NCBI GenBank assembly: GCA_964580185.1
Contig: CAZOJQ010000008.1
Location: 8,270-72,269 of the forward strand
DNA: 64,000 nucleotides
Direction: 5' to 3'
Source: CAYWWY01 sp964580185
GTDB lineage: Bacteria > Thermotogota > Thermotogae > MWEM01
This document shows positions 48,641 through 59,300 of this stretch, in pieces. The notes below the pieces were generated by a model. The model made no database searches. It was given only the letters and a program-made list of their open reading frames with translations, and was not told where the DNA came from. The position numbers and the translations under genes are program-made. Position 1 is the stretch's first letter; the number at the start of each line of letters is the position of its first letter.

Positions 48641-50392
48641 TTATTCGTGGATCGCTTTTTCAAGAGCTGCTTTTTGGCTTCGATCGGAGTAATGGGTGTG
48701 TAGCAAATCATGGGCGAGGTGGCTCAAGGGTTTGTCGAAAAAGTCTTCATAGATCTTTTGGATGGATGGGTTTTCATGAGATCTCCTTAGTGTCATCCGT
48801 TCGTCGATTGAGTATACGGAAGCCATTCGTTTTTGAAGGATCTTCCCATCCAAACTATACGGTTGTCCGCCGCCGCCAATACAACCTCCTTGGCAAGCCA
48901 TGACCTCCACAAAGTGATAAAAGACTTCTCCTTTATGGATTTTCCCAACCAGCTCCTGGGCCTTTGTCATCGAATGTGTCACTGCGACTTTGACTTCAAT
49001 CCCATTGAGATCCACAGAGGCAGCTTTGATGCCTTCCAATCCGCGGACTGGTTCGAAATTCAGGGTAGGCAAGGGTTTACCCGTTTTCAATTCATACGCT
49101 GTACGCAATGCCGCTTCCATAACTCCCCCAGTTACACCGAAAATCACTGCGGCTCCGGTTGATTCACCCAAAGGATTGTCGTAGGCTTCATCCGGGAGCG
49201 TTGCGTAGGGGATTTTCTTGATTCGGATCAATCGGCCAAGCTCTCGGGTAGTCAGGACGGCATCAACGTCTCGAATGCCATCTCTCGAATGTTGCGGCCG
49301 TTCAGCTTCATCTTTCTTCGCGGTGCAAGGCATAATTGATACACTATAGATTTGCGATGGGTCAACATTGAGTTTTTTCGCGAAGTATGTCTTAATCACC
49401 GCACCCAACATCTGCTGAGGGGATTTGGCGGTTGATAAATTCTCCGTGTACTCCGGATAGTACTTTTCGACAAAATTGACCCAGCCTGGGCAACAAGAGG
49501 TAAACATCGGAAATGGACCGCCTTCCTCTACTCGTTGGAGGAGTTCGCTGCCTTCTTCCATGATGGTTAAATCTGCGGAAAAATCTGTGTCAAACACATA
49601 ATCAAAGCCCAACTGCTTGAGGGCGGCAACCATCTTCCCCGTGGAAACACTGCCTGAATCCATACCGAACTCCTCTCCCACTGCCACCCTTGTAGACGGG
49701 GCAGTTTGGGCGACGAGGATCTTCTCTTTCTTTTCCAAGGCATTCAGAACTTCATGCACTGCGGATTTCTCGATGATGGCTCCAGTGGGACAAAAAGCGG
49801 AACACTGACCGCAGTTGATGCAGTCTGTATTGGCAAGCGGTTGATCAAAAGCGGTTAATGGTAACGAATCAAAACCCCGATGAGCGATTCCGTAAATATT
49901 TAAGCCCTGAATGTCAGAGCAAGCCCGGACACATCGGGAGCAGAGAACGCATTTGTTCAGATCTCGGATCAGTGAAGGAGAGCTCTCATCCATTGCGGAT
50001 AATTCGGAGTGAAAATCCGCAAAGGTATCCGGGACATCATATCGATAGATCAAGTCTTGAAATTCACATCGATTATTGGATTCACATGTCATGCAGGTAT
50101 TGGGATGGCGAGCCAGCAAAAGGCTTAAGTTCGTTTGGATCGCAGAGGCTACTCGATCTGTTTTGGTCTTAACCACCATACCTTCGCTCACGATGGTTGT
50201 ACAGGCGGTTTGAAGGTTTCGCATGCCTTCCACTTCGATCGCGCAAACCCTGCATCCCCCTGTTGACGGAAGCCGTGGATGATTGCACAGAGTAGGCACA
50301 TACACATTATTCTGTTGACATGCCTCTAAGAGAGTCGATCCGGCAGGAACTTGCACCTCTTTCCCATTCAATTGGATGGTGATTAAGGACAT
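48641..50392 (-). CDS. hydA: [FeFe]-hydrogenase, monomeric CpI-type
   Basis: The 583-residue enzyme has an N-terminal [2Fe-2S] domain (C36, C47, C50, C64) and a His-ligated [4Fe-4S] site (H-P-N-T-C-M-T-C). Two [4Fe-4S] ferredoxin motifs follow (C-V-L-C-S-R-C and C-I-N-C-G-Q-C). The H-cluster motifs are T-S-C-C-P-G-W, M-P-C-T-A-K-K-D-E and A-C-Q-G-G-C-I-G-G-G-G-Q-P. A short small-subunit-like region ends the protein. It makes or takes up H2. The start at 50392 has AAGGAGGG; the upstream frame runs into tRNA-Ser. Thermotoga itself has a trimeric bifurcating enzyme, so a lone CpI-type gene is notable. No HydE/F/G maturases here. Confidence 0.95.
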   Translation of the reverse strand: MSLITIQLNGKEVQVPAGSTLLEACQQNNVYVPTLCNHPRLPSTGGCRVCAIEVEGMRNLQTACTTIVSEGMVVKTKTDRVASAIQTNLSLLLARHPNTCMTCESNNRCEFQDLIYRYDVPDTFADFHSELSAMDESSPSLIRDLNKCVLCSRCVRACSDIQGLNIYGIAHRGFDSLPLTAFDQPLANTDCINCGQCSAFCPTGAIIEKSAVHEVLNALEKKEKILVAQTAPSTRVAVGEEFGMDSGSVSTGKMVAALKQLGFDYVFDTDFSADLTIMEEGSELLQRVEEGGPFPMFTSCCPGWVNFVEKYYPEYTENLSTAKSPQQMLGAVIKTYFAKKLNVDPSQIYSVSIMPCTAKKDEAERPQHSRDGIRDVDAVLTTRELGRLIRIKKIPYATLPDEAYDNPLGESTGAAVIFGVTGGVMEAALRTAYELKTGKPLPTLNFEPVRGLEGIKAASVDLNGIEVKVAVTHSMTKAQELVGKIHKGEVFYHFVEVMACQGGCIGGGGQPYSLDGKILQKRMASVYSIDERMTLRRSHENPSIQKIYEDFFDKPLSHLAHDLLHTHYSDRSQKAALEKAIHE

Positions 50393-50467
50393 TGAATTCC
50401 CTCCTTCATAAGGATAGTAATCAATCTGGAAAAACCTTGTTCGAGGTTGGAATGAGCTGATGACGAT

Positions 50468-50555
50468 TGGCGGAGGCGGTGGGACTCGAACCCACACGGG
50501 GGGTTACCCCACCGATTTTCAAGACCGGCTCCTTAGCCAATTCGGTCACGCCTCC
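50468..50555 (-). tRNA. tRNA-Ser (TGA)
   Basis: An 88-base tRNA with acceptor GGAGGCG pairing with CGCCTCC, a long variable arm (GGGGTAACCCCC region), anticodon TGA in C-T-T-G-A-A-A and an encoded CCA (50468-50470). The long class II variable arm and anticodon identify serine. It lies eight bases after the S1-domain gene and upstream of hydA. Confidence 0.96.
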
Positions 50556-50563
50556 CCAGTGAA

Positions 50564-50974
50564 TCATCTTCCTCTTTTTCCCGTCTTCTTCTGACGAGCT
50601 CTTCGAAACTCCGAAATCTTCTTCTCGGAGTCTTTCATGAATTTGGAGAGCTTCTTTTCAAAATCTGTATCGTCACTCTCGGATTCCGATTTCTGATGGG
50701 CACTCGCACTCTTTCTGTGAACGGTTACAGGTTGAACGGTAGAATCATCCAAGCCTTTCAGCGTCAAATCGACCTTTCCGTCTTTCGTAATGCCTAAAAC
50801 CTTTGCTTTGATCGGTTGTCCAACCTTCAAATAGTCGTCAACATTTTTCACGTACTCACTGGCAATATTCGAAATATGGATCAGACCCTTTTCTCCAGAC
50901 TCAAGGTCTACAAACGCGCCGAATCGGCGAATTCCTGAGATTTTTCCTTCAACAATGCTTCCCTTTTCAGACAT
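50564..50974 (-). CDS. S1 RNA-binding domain protein (YabR-like)
   Basis: The 136-residue protein has one S1/OB domain (residues 5-75: G-S-I-V-E-G-K-I-S-G-I-R-R-F-G-A-F-V-D-L and H-I-S-N-I-A) then a charged, lysine-rich tail ending K-K-T-G-K-R-G-R. It resembles small S1 proteins such as YabR or general stress protein 13, which associate with ribosomes; specific role unknown. It lies about 57 bases after rpmE, probably in the same transcript. Confidence 0.82.
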   Translation of the reverse strand: MSEKGSIVEGKISGIRRFGAFVDLESGEKGLIHISNIASEYVKNVDDYLKVGQPIKAKVLGITKDGKVDLTLKGLDDSTVQPVTVHRKSASAHQKSESESDDTDFEKKLSKFMKDSEKKISEFRRARQKKTGKRGR

Positions 50975-51031
50975 GCTTTACCTTCTGAAGACCAGAAGTG
51001 CCTCCTTCCGTAAGATCAAAAGCTCTCACCA

Positions 51032-51241
51032 TCAATACTTGTTGCCGTATTTTTTTCGGAATTTGTCGATTCGCCCTTCCGTATCGATGATGAGCGAATC
51101 ACCTTTCCCTTGGAAAAAGGGATGACAGGATGAACAGACATCAAGTTTCATCTCATCGGAAATGGACCATACTTCATACTCCGCTCCACACGCACATCTG
51201 GCTTGAATCTTTTTCAAAACAGGATGGATTTTTGTCTTCAA
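51032..51241 (-). CDS. rpmE: 50S ribosomal protein L31
   Basis: The 69-residue protein has the zinc-binding pattern C-A-C-G near residue 16 and V-C-S-S-C-H-P-F near residue 36, so it is the cysteine-containing form of L31. The open frame can begin at GTG 51247, but the family normally begins M-K-x-x-I-H-P, which points to TTG at 51241 with GAGGTGA about six bases upstream. It has its own promoter between rpoC and itself. Confidence 0.93.
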   Translation of the reverse strand: MKTKIHPVLKKIQARCACGAEYEVWSISDEMKLDVCSSCHPFFQGKGDSLIIDTEGRIDKFRKKYGNKY

Positions 51242-51272
51242 CAACACTCACCTCTCATAAAATGTCCTGTGT

Positions 51273-51301
51273 ATTATATCATATCCGCACCTGTGGTGCA
51301 A
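51273..51301 (-). promoter_or_regulatory. promoter for rpmE
   Basis: On the minus strand TTGCAC (51296-51301) and TG-a-TATAAT (hexamer 51273-51278) are 17 bases apart. Transcription should begin near 51266. A short GCACC/GGTGC hairpin overlaps the -35 region and could be the 3' end of the rpoC transcript, though no T-run follows. Confidence 0.65.
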
Positions 51302-51317
51302 GATCGAATCCTACGGT

Positions 51318-54300
51318 TTAGATCGCGGTCTTCTTCTGTCCGAAAACAGACTCTTCATATTCAATAGCAGTATACCAATCCATACCAGTACCAGCAGGCA
51401 CAATCTGTCCGATAATCACGTTTTCCTTAAGCCCTTTCAGCTCGTCGATGCTTCCGCGAAGCGCGCTCTCCGTAAGCACTTGGGCAGTCTGCTGGAATGA
51501 AGCGGCGCTCAACCAACCAATTCGTTCCAAAGAGGCTTTTGTGATTCTCAATAGCTTCCGCCGATACTTCACCGGTTCTTTCGCAAGGATCTGAATGGTT
51601 TTGGTTTTGGGTTCAGGATTGAGTTCGGAGGCGTGTTCTTCAACAATCTCCACTTCTTTGACTCCCGCTCGAACCAGCTTTTGGAGCAAGGACTCAGTAA
51701 CGGTTTCCCCATCTTTGGCGAGCTCCACAAGCTCTTTGTCTTCCCGAGTAAGCACATGACGGGCCAATTCTTTGCCCAGAACCCGTTTCCGGTTTTCGTT
51801 GACTTTGGCGTTGTTTTTCAAAAGGGTTTCGTTGGCTTTTCGCACTTCTTGAATCATAACCAAATCGCCCACAAGGAAATCGGTGTCACCGGGATCAATC
51901 ACTTCAACTTTGCTCAGCATCTGTTTGATAATGAGTTCGATGTGTTTGTTGTGGATTTCTACGCCTTGTTCCGAGTATACCCGTTTGATTTCTCGAAGGA
52001 GATAGGTGAAGGTCGCATCCACATCGAGTTCCTGCATAAGCTCTCTCGGGCGCAAAGCGCCGGTGGAAAGCGCGGATCCTGGAAGGACTTTGTCTCCGAC
52101 AAGGTTGCGTGTTTTCAGATTGGACGCAAGCTCATACTCCGAGATTCTTCCTTCATAATCTTCCAGGTAGATCTTGGTTTTCCCGGTTTCATCCTGTTTG
52201 ATGTCCTTCACAAATCCACGGACTTTGCTGAAAATGGCAGGGTTTTCTTTTAGTTTCTTTCTGGCTTCGAACAACTCTTCGGCTCTGGGCAATCCTTGGG
52301 TAATGTCTGCTGCAGAAGCGATTCCGCCTGTATGAAAGGTTCTCATCGTCAACTGCGTACCGGGTTCACCGATCGATTGGGCCGCGATAATCCCCACAGC
52401 TTCGCCCACAGACACAATCCGGTGATTCGAAAGATCCATTCCATAACACTTAGCGCACACTCCATCTTCGGCTTCGCAATCAAAGACCGTCCGGATCTTT
52501 ATGGTCGGTCTGACTTCCACTTCTGAGACCTCTTCTTCGGCAAGCAAACGAGCCGTCGCTGGATCGATCTTTTCCTCTTCCAACAACAAAACGCGTTTTC
52601 CGTCTTGGGACCGAATCTTCTGTTTGGAGTAGTTGCCCACCACCGGGAATTCCAATACACTCACTTCCGATATCCCATGATTGTTGCACTCCTGCATCAT
52701 ATGCCAGTTCACAGGTGTTCCTGCTTGAAACAAGAGCATACCGTTGGATGCGAAGATATCCTCTTTCAACTCAATGTATGAATGATTGTCTTTTCTCATG
52801 TCTTGATACCGCAGAGAATACTCCCTCATGACATCGACTTTTTGAGAGAAGGTCGCCAGGAACCGAGCGTCATTGTCGTACAGCATGACATCCCGATCAT
52901 ACGATCTCGAAGGATCCTGATCATTCCGAAGCACCTCGCCGGTCCGCGGGTGGATCACCGCTTCGCCCAGCACTCGACCGAAGATGTTCTTTTCCAGATT
53001 TTCGATCTCCATATCTTCATCGCGAAGAGCGGTCGCTTCGACTCCGTGGTGGGTACCGCAATCTGCTTTCAAAACGACAATCCCTTGGGAGACATCGACC
53101 AGACGGCGCGTCAGATATCCGGCATTTGCCGTACGCAATGCGGTGTCTGCGGATCCTTTTCTCCCTCCGTGGGTGGACATGAAGAACTCCATAACGCTAA
53201 GGCCTTCCCGGAAGTTCGCGCGGATCGGAAGTTCGATAATATCACCCGCGGGTCCAACCATAAGGCCGCGCATTCCGGCTAGCTGTTTGATCTGGTCGAT
53301 ATTTCCTCGCGCGCCCGAAGCCACCATCATATACAAGGGGTTGAACAGGTCCTTACCCAGATAGTCATAGGTTTCCTTCTGAATCAATTCAGTCGTCTTA
53401 TCCCAGATCTTGATGATCTCTCTTTTTCGTTCCAGAGTGGTCAAAAACCCTTTTCTGTAGTAGGCTTCAATCTCTTTGATCTTTTTCTCCGCTTGACGAA
53501 TGAAGTCTTTTTTCTTGGGCGAGATCACCACATCCACGACCGAAATTGTCAGCCCGGCTTGAGTTGCATAATGGAACCCAAGGTCTTTGATATCGTCTAA
53601 CAATTCTGCGGTGCGGTCGATGCCGTACTTTTTGAAGATCTCATAGATCAGTTCTTTGATCTGCTTTTTCCCGAAGGTCTTCTGATAATCTTGAAAATCG
53701 GTCGGGATGATCTCGTTCCAAATCGCGCGGCCTAGAGTGGTCTTGATTCGCCAAGGTGTTCCTCCGCGGCCCCCTTCGATATCCATAAGGACAGGGGTAT
53801 GGAGGTTCAACGGTTTTTCGGACTGGTTGATCTTCGCAAACTCCAGCGCCAGCAGTCCTTCTTCCAAGGAGCTGAATCGATGGGGAATCTCTTCTTCGGG
53901 GATTTGATCAAAGTCTTTTCGGGCCAGTGTCAGATAGTAAATCCCAACGATGATTTCCTTGTCGGGTCTTGACAATGGTTGTCCATCCGCAGGAGAAATG
54001 ATGTTGTACCGGGAGAGCATCAGCAGTTTGACTTCTGCTTGGGCTTTCGCGGACAAAGGTACATGCACCGCCATCTGGTCTCCGTCGAAGTCGGCGTTGA
54101 ATGGCGGACATACCAACGGATGAAGACGGATGGCATTTCCTTCCACCAAACGGGGCATGAAAGATTGGATCGAGATCCGATGGAGCGTAGGCGCTCGGTT
54201 CAGCATGATCGGATGCTCTTTGATGACGTCTTCCAACACTTCCCATGCTTGGGGCATTTCCTTTTCAATGATGGCTTTTTTCAGTTTTCGTGCTGTCTTG

Positions 54301-56312
54301 GATGTGGTTTCGTCTCCTAAGAGTTTGGCCAACACAAAGGGTTTAAAGAGTTCCAGCGCCATCTTTTTGGGGATTCCGCATTCATGGATTCTGAGTTCAG
54401 GGCCGACCACAATAACAGCCCGTCCGGAATAGTCCACTCGTTTTCCCAACAGGTTCCTTCGAAACCGTCCTTTCTTCCCTTTCAGAAGGTCCGTTAAGGA
54501 TTTCAGAGGCCGGCCACCGCGGTCTGTGATTGGCTTGGACATCCGGCCATTATAGATGAGCGCGTCGACCGCCTGTTGCAGCATCCGCTTTTCATTGCGA
54601 ACAATAACATCGGGCGCGTTCAGATTCATTAATTTGGATAATCGATTGTTTCGATTGATGACTCTCCGGTAGAGATCATTCAAATCGGTTGTCGCAAACC
54701 GACCTCCTTCGATCTGAATCATCGGTCGGAGCTCGGGAGGAATCACGGGTACAGAGTTCAAGATCATCCACGTCGGATCGTTCGCTGAGGTCAAAAGGTC
54801 CTTGACGATCTGCAAGCGTTTCCTCAGTTTGAGCACGCGCGCGTTGGATCGGGGAATCAGCCGAAGTTCATCTTCGATTTCGACTCGGATTTTCTCTAAA
54901 TCCAGCTTTTCCAAAAGGATCTTTACCGCTTCAGCGCCGGTCTGCGCTTCAATCTTGCCCGGATACACGGTATGGTAGGCCTCATACTCATTGTCGGTCA
55001 AAATGTCACCGACTTTTTTGTTGATTTCTTGGGATACCGCTTCATCAATCTCGGTAATCACCAAGATGGGTCGGTCGTTTTCAATTTCCGCTTCGACATT
55101 GAACATGCCGGGGTAGTAGTTTTCAAGGGTTTTGTACTCTGTAAGGGATAGGATTTCTTCCTCATACACAAACCGGTCGGCGATATGAGCGTCCTTTTCG
55201 ACCATCTCGCCTTCATTGACATAGAGGATGGAACCTTCAATGATCGGGTATTTCTTTTCTTCAATAATATTTTCGATCAGGATCTGCCCATTGGAAGCGG
55301 TAACAAGCCGCCCATCAGGTCCTGAAGCAACCGTTAATCCTTTTCCGAAAACCACCTGACCCGAGAATTTGGATCGAATGGGGTCGTAGGTGACCATCTC
55401 GGAGAGGGGATCTCCTTTTTTTACTTTTGACTCGTCTTTCACCAAAACTTTGGCTCCATACGGTATGCTGAAGGTAACCGGCTGATCACCGCTCGTAATG
55501 ATCGGCTCAATGGAAATCGTTCCCAGTCCTTCATCCACATCCACCGTTCCGTCGATTGGCGCGTAAAGGGCAGGATGGGTCTGTTCGCTTGCCAATTCTT
55601 GTCCTTCTTCCACTCGATCTCCCGCCCGAACGTTGAGCATGGTGTCTTTGTGGACTGTATGGCCTTTGCTCACCTTATCCGTGATATGGACCCAATTGAT
55701 GAGTTTGCCTGTATGGGTTTCTTCTTCGGTGATCGATACTTCCCCACCGATTTCCGCTCGAACGGGCCCCATGGGGCTCTTTACGATAACTGCGGGTTCG
55801 GCTTCAAAATCCCAAAACTCATTGTAGATGGAAAACTCCGTTTCATACAGGGTATCGCCGCTATCGAAGGGGGTGTTCTTTTTGTTGACCACCATAAACA
55901 TTTTTTCGATGATCCGCAAAGATCCAAAATAGATGATGTTTTCCAAATCCTTGCTGGCCATGCTGAGTAGATTGGCAAGAATGCTTGGGGTGCTTTTCAA
56001 GTACCAAAGATGAACAACCGGAGCGGCAAGATCGATATGACCCATATTGAACCTTCGAGAAGACTTTGGCTCGATCCGAACACCGCATCGTTCACATACG
56101 GTCCCTTCATATTTCTTTCCTTTATACTTTCCGCACGAACATTCATAGTCTTTGGTAGGCCCAAAGATCTTTTCGCAAAACAACCCGTCTCGTTCGGGCT
56201 TAAAGGTTCGATAGTTGATGGTTTCGGGTTTTTTTACCTCTCCGTTGGTCCAACCCATGATCGTCTCAGGAGAAGCCATCGTTATTTTGACATGGTTAAT
56301 CTTTCTCATCAC
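51318..56312 (-). CDS. rpoC: RNA polymerase subunit beta'
   Basis: The 1664-residue subunit has the N-terminal zinc site (C58, C60, C73, C76), the catalytic N-A-D-F-D-G-D-Q-M-A motif with the three Asp that bind Mg, the bridge-helix/trigger-loop regions and the C-terminal zinc-binding C-E-A-E-D-G-V-C-A-K-C. Compared with the usual bacterial core, about 280 residues are inserted between roughly residues 145 and 430. They are rich in short beta motifs like G-x-x-V-x-x-G-x-x-L (sandwich-barrel hybrid repeats), as in Thermotogota. It starts nine bases after rpoB. Confidence 0.97.
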   Translation of the reverse strand: MMRKINHVKITMASPETIMGWTNGEVKKPETINYRTFKPERDGLFCEKIFGPTKDYECSCGKYKGKKYEGTVCERCGVRIEPKSSRRFNMGHIDLAAPVVHLWYLKSTPSILANLLSMASKDLENIIYFGSLRIIEKMFMVVNKKNTPFDSGDTLYETEFSIYNEFWDFEAEPAVIVKSPMGPVRAEIGGEVSITEEETHTGKLINWVHITDKVSKGHTVHKDTMLNVRAGDRVEEGQELASEQTHPALYAPIDGTVDVDEGLGTISIEPIITSGDQPVTFSIPYGAKVLVKDESKVKKGDPLSEMVTYDPIRSKFSGQVVFGKGLTVASGPDGRLVTASNGQILIENIIEEKKYPIIEGSILYVNEGEMVEKDAHIADRFVYEEEILSLTEYKTLENYYPGMFNVEAEIENDRPILVITEIDEAVSQEINKKVGDILTDNEYEAYHTVYPGKIEAQTGAEAVKILLEKLDLEKIRVEIEDELRLIPRSNARVLKLRKRLQIVKDLLTSANDPTWMILNSVPVIPPELRPMIQIEGGRFATTDLNDLYRRVINRNNRLSKLMNLNAPDVIVRNEKRMLQQAVDALIYNGRMSKPITDRGGRPLKSLTDLLKGKKGRFRRNLLGKRVDYSGRAVIVVGPELRIHECGIPKKMALELFKPFVLAKLLGDETTSKTARKLKKAIIEKEMPQAWEVLEDVIKEHPIMLNRAPTLHRISIQSFMPRLVEGNAIRLHPLVCPPFNADFDGDQMAVHVPLSAKAQAEVKLLMLSRYNIISPADGQPLSRPDKEIIVGIYYLTLARKDFDQIPEEEIPHRFSSLEEGLLALEFAKINQSEKPLNLHTPVLMDIEGGRGGTPWRIKTTLGRAIWNEIIPTDFQDYQKTFGKKQIKELIYEIFKKYGIDRTAELLDDIKDLGFHYATQAGLTISVVDVVISPKKKDFIRQAEKKIKEIEAYYRKGFLTTLERKREIIKIWDKTTELIQKETYDYLGKDLFNPLYMMVASGARGNIDQIKQLAGMRGLMVGPAGDIIELPIRANFREGLSVMEFFMSTHGGRKGSADTALRTANAGYLTRRLVDVSQGIVVLKADCGTHHGVEATALRDEDMEIENLEKNIFGRVLGEAVIHPRTGEVLRNDQDPSRSYDRDVMLYDNDARFLATFSQKVDVMREYSLRYQDMRKDNHSYIELKEDIFASNGMLLFQAGTPVNWHMMQECNNHGISEVSVLEFPVVGNYSKQKIRSQDGKRVLLLEEEKIDPATARLLAEEEVSEVEVRPTIKIRTVFDCEAEDGVCAKCYGMDLSNHRIVSVGEAVGIIAAQSIGEPGTQLTMRTFHTGGIASAADITQGLPRAEELFEARKKLKENPAIFSKVRGFVKDIKQDETGKTKIYLEDYEGRISEYELASNLKTRNLVGDKVLPGSALSTGALRPRELMQELDVDATFTYLLREIKRVYSEQGVEIHNKHIELIIKQMLSKVEVIDPGDTDFLVGDLVMIQEVRKANETLLKNNAKVNENRKRVLGKELARHVLTREDKELVELAKDGETVTESLLQKLVRAGVKEVEIVEEHASELNPEPKTKTIQILAKEPVKYRRKLLRITKASLERIGWLSAASFQQTAQVLTESALRGSIDELKGLKENVIIGQIVPAGTGMDWYTAIEYEESVFGQKKTAI

Positions 56313-56321
56313 GCACCCCCA

Positions 56322-59300
56322 TCACTCTTTATCCAAGAGGATTTCATTCCCATGTTCGTCGAATACTTTTACGTCGAGGGCTACTCCCCTCAATTCCTTC
56401 ACCAAGACTTTGAAGCTTTCCGGGATCCCGGCTTCTGGAACATTCTTGTTTTTGGAAATAGCCATGTATACTTCATTTCTTCCAAAGACATCGTCGGATT
56501 TAATTGTCAGCATTTCGTTCAGGGTATTGGTTGCGCCATAAGCTTCTAAAGCCCATACTTCCATTTCCCCAAACCTTTGTCCTCCGAACTGCGCTTTTCC
56601 TCCCAGAGGTTGTTGATGAATCAACGAATACGGTCCAACACTGCGCGCATGTATTTTGTCTTGCGCGATATGGACCAGTTTCATAATATACATAACACCG
56701 ACAACAACTGAATTGGCAAAAGGTTCTCCTGTACGCCCATCTCGTAGGAATACTTTCCCGGACATGGTCTTGGGATGGTCTCCTTCTGTGATCCCCAATT
56801 CGCTTCTCCGTTTATACAAAGCACTCAAGACTTCATCTTCTTTCGCGCCGTCGAATACAGGTGTTGCAACAAACCAACCATTTAAATCAGCGAGCCATCC
56901 GAGATGTGTTTCCAAGATTTGCCCAATATTCATTCTCGAAGGAACCCCTAATGGATTCAAAATAATATTGATCGGTTTGCCATCCGGCATAAACGGCATA
57001 TCCTGTTTGGGAAGAATTTTGGATACCACTCCTTTGTTTCCGTGCCGACCCGCAAACTTGTCTCCAATATCCAACGGTTTTCTACAGGCCACATATACCC
57101 GCACCATCGTATTAACCCCTGGACCGAGCTCGGAAACATCGTCTTTTTGGAAGATTTGAACATCGATCACTCGACCATTCACTCCGTGCGGCAGTTTCAG
57201 AGAAGTGTCACGGATGTCACGCCCGCGGTCTCCGAAAACTGAACGGATGATCTTTTCTTCGGGTGAGATCTCCGCTTCCCCTTTGGGGGTTACTTTTCCG
57301 ACCAGAATATCTTCCGAAGTCACAAAAGCACCAATTCGAATGATGCCTTGCTCATCGAGGTTTTTCAAGCGATCTCGTCCAACATTTGGAATATCCGGTG
57401 TGATCTCTTCCGGACCCAAACGAGTCTCTCGCGCGTTGACCTCATACATTTCGATATGGACAGAGGTGAATGTATCCTGCTCCAGAAGCTCTTCACTCAT
57501 TAACATTGCGTCCTCGAAATTGTACCCTTCCCATGGCATGAAGGCGACCATAACATTCTGTCCAAGCGCAAGCTCTCCCATATCCGTTGCGGGTCCGTCC
57601 GCGATCGGATCGCCAACACTCACGTACTCACCGACACTAACGATCGGACGTTGGTTGATCATCGTATCCTGGTTGGAACGGACGAATTTTTTCAGGTGGT
57701 AGGCATCGACAACTGGGTTTTTCCCATCAAACATAAGCTTGCCTTCTTCATCTTTCCGATGGATCCGGATGGAACTGGCATCCATTTTCACAACCTGTCC
57801 TGGATACTTGGCTAAGACCACAAACCCCGAATCCCGTCCTGCAATCCACTCAATCCCCGTACCTACTTTAGGCGCTTCGGGATGAACGAGAGGGACTGCT
57901 TGCCGTTGCATATTGGATCCCATCATGGCACGGTTGGAGTCATCATGCTCCAAAAACGGGATCAAAGCCGTTGAAATCGCAATGGTTTGTTTTGGGGAAA
58001 CATCGATAAAATCGACTTGATTCTTTTCAATATACTTGATTTCACTATGAAACCGAACCGTCGGAAAGTCTACAGCAATCTCCCCATTCTTGGAGATTGG
58101 AGTATTGGCTTGGGCAATATTGTAATGTTCTTCTTCATCAGCAGTCAAATAGAAGATTTCGTCTGTAACCCTTCCGCTCGTGACCTTTCGATATGGGGTG
58201 ATCAGGAATCCGAATTTATCAATTTTGGCAAAGGAAGAAAGAGATGTGATTAGTCCAATATTCGCGCCTTCTGGCGTTTCAATCGGACACATTCGACCAT
58301 AATGGGAATCGTGGACGTCTCGAACTTCGATTTTCGCTCGTTCCCGTTTCAATCCGCCCGGTCCGATCGCAGAAAGCCTTCGTTTATGAGTGAGCTCCGC
58401 TAATGGGTTGACCTGTTCCATAAACTGAGAAAGCTGACTACTCGCAAAGAATTGGTTCATCGAGACAATAATCGGGCGCACGTTGATCAAACTCTGCATA
58501 GATACCTTATCCAAAGAGTTGTAAAGGGTAAGCCGTTCTTGGATTTGTCTCTGGATTTTGGAGAACCCTCTCTCGAACTCTGATTCCAGAAGTTCTCCCA
58601 CAGTGCGAACCCGTTTGTTTCCCAAATGGTCTTTGGTATCCAATAGAGTGGGGTCTTTTTCCAAATCGATCAAATGCATGGTGGCCAAAAGAATGTCCAT
58701 CTCGCGAATGACCGAAGATATTTCTTCGTAAGGGTGGGATTCCGATTCATGAATATTGGATAAGTATTTTTGATAGGTTTTGTTCAATCGACGGTTCATC
58801 TTGTACCGCCCAACCTCCGAAAAATCATACTTTTCGGCGCTGAAATAGAGATTGTACAGATAGTTTTTCGCCGTATTCACACGCGGGATCTCACCCGGTT
58901 TGAGCTTACGGAACAGCTCCATAACCGCCGTGTCTTCATCGGCTTCCTTCAGGTCATCATCCAGGTTTTCGTATGTTCTTTGCAGGTACGGATCCAAGAT
59001 TGTAATTTGGGAGATTTCCGCTTCCAAAATCTTGTTCATGGTTTCTTTATCCAAAAGAGAACCTTTGGAAGCAATTAATTCACCTCCGCCAGTTCGGATG
59101 TCTTCCAAGATGAAGCTATGAATATGTTCTTCCAGGTCTTTTTGCTCGAACTCATCCAGGATGTACGGGAAATGAGCAAAAAGCTCCATATTATTGTCAA
59201 AACCAACCGCCTTGAAAAAGAGGAGCAAATTCACTTTTCTTCTTCGGTCAATCCGCGCTTGCAATATTCCTTTGTTGGTGTTCAGCATGATCTCGAGCCA

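Noticed and set aside
50433..50448. Five-base hairpin with T-run between tRNA-Ser and hydA
   Set aside because: Stem too short (AACCT/AGGTT) to call a terminator.
51633..52253. 206-residue open frame on the plus strand opposite rpoC
   Set aside because: Phe/Val-rich antisense shadow of rpoC.
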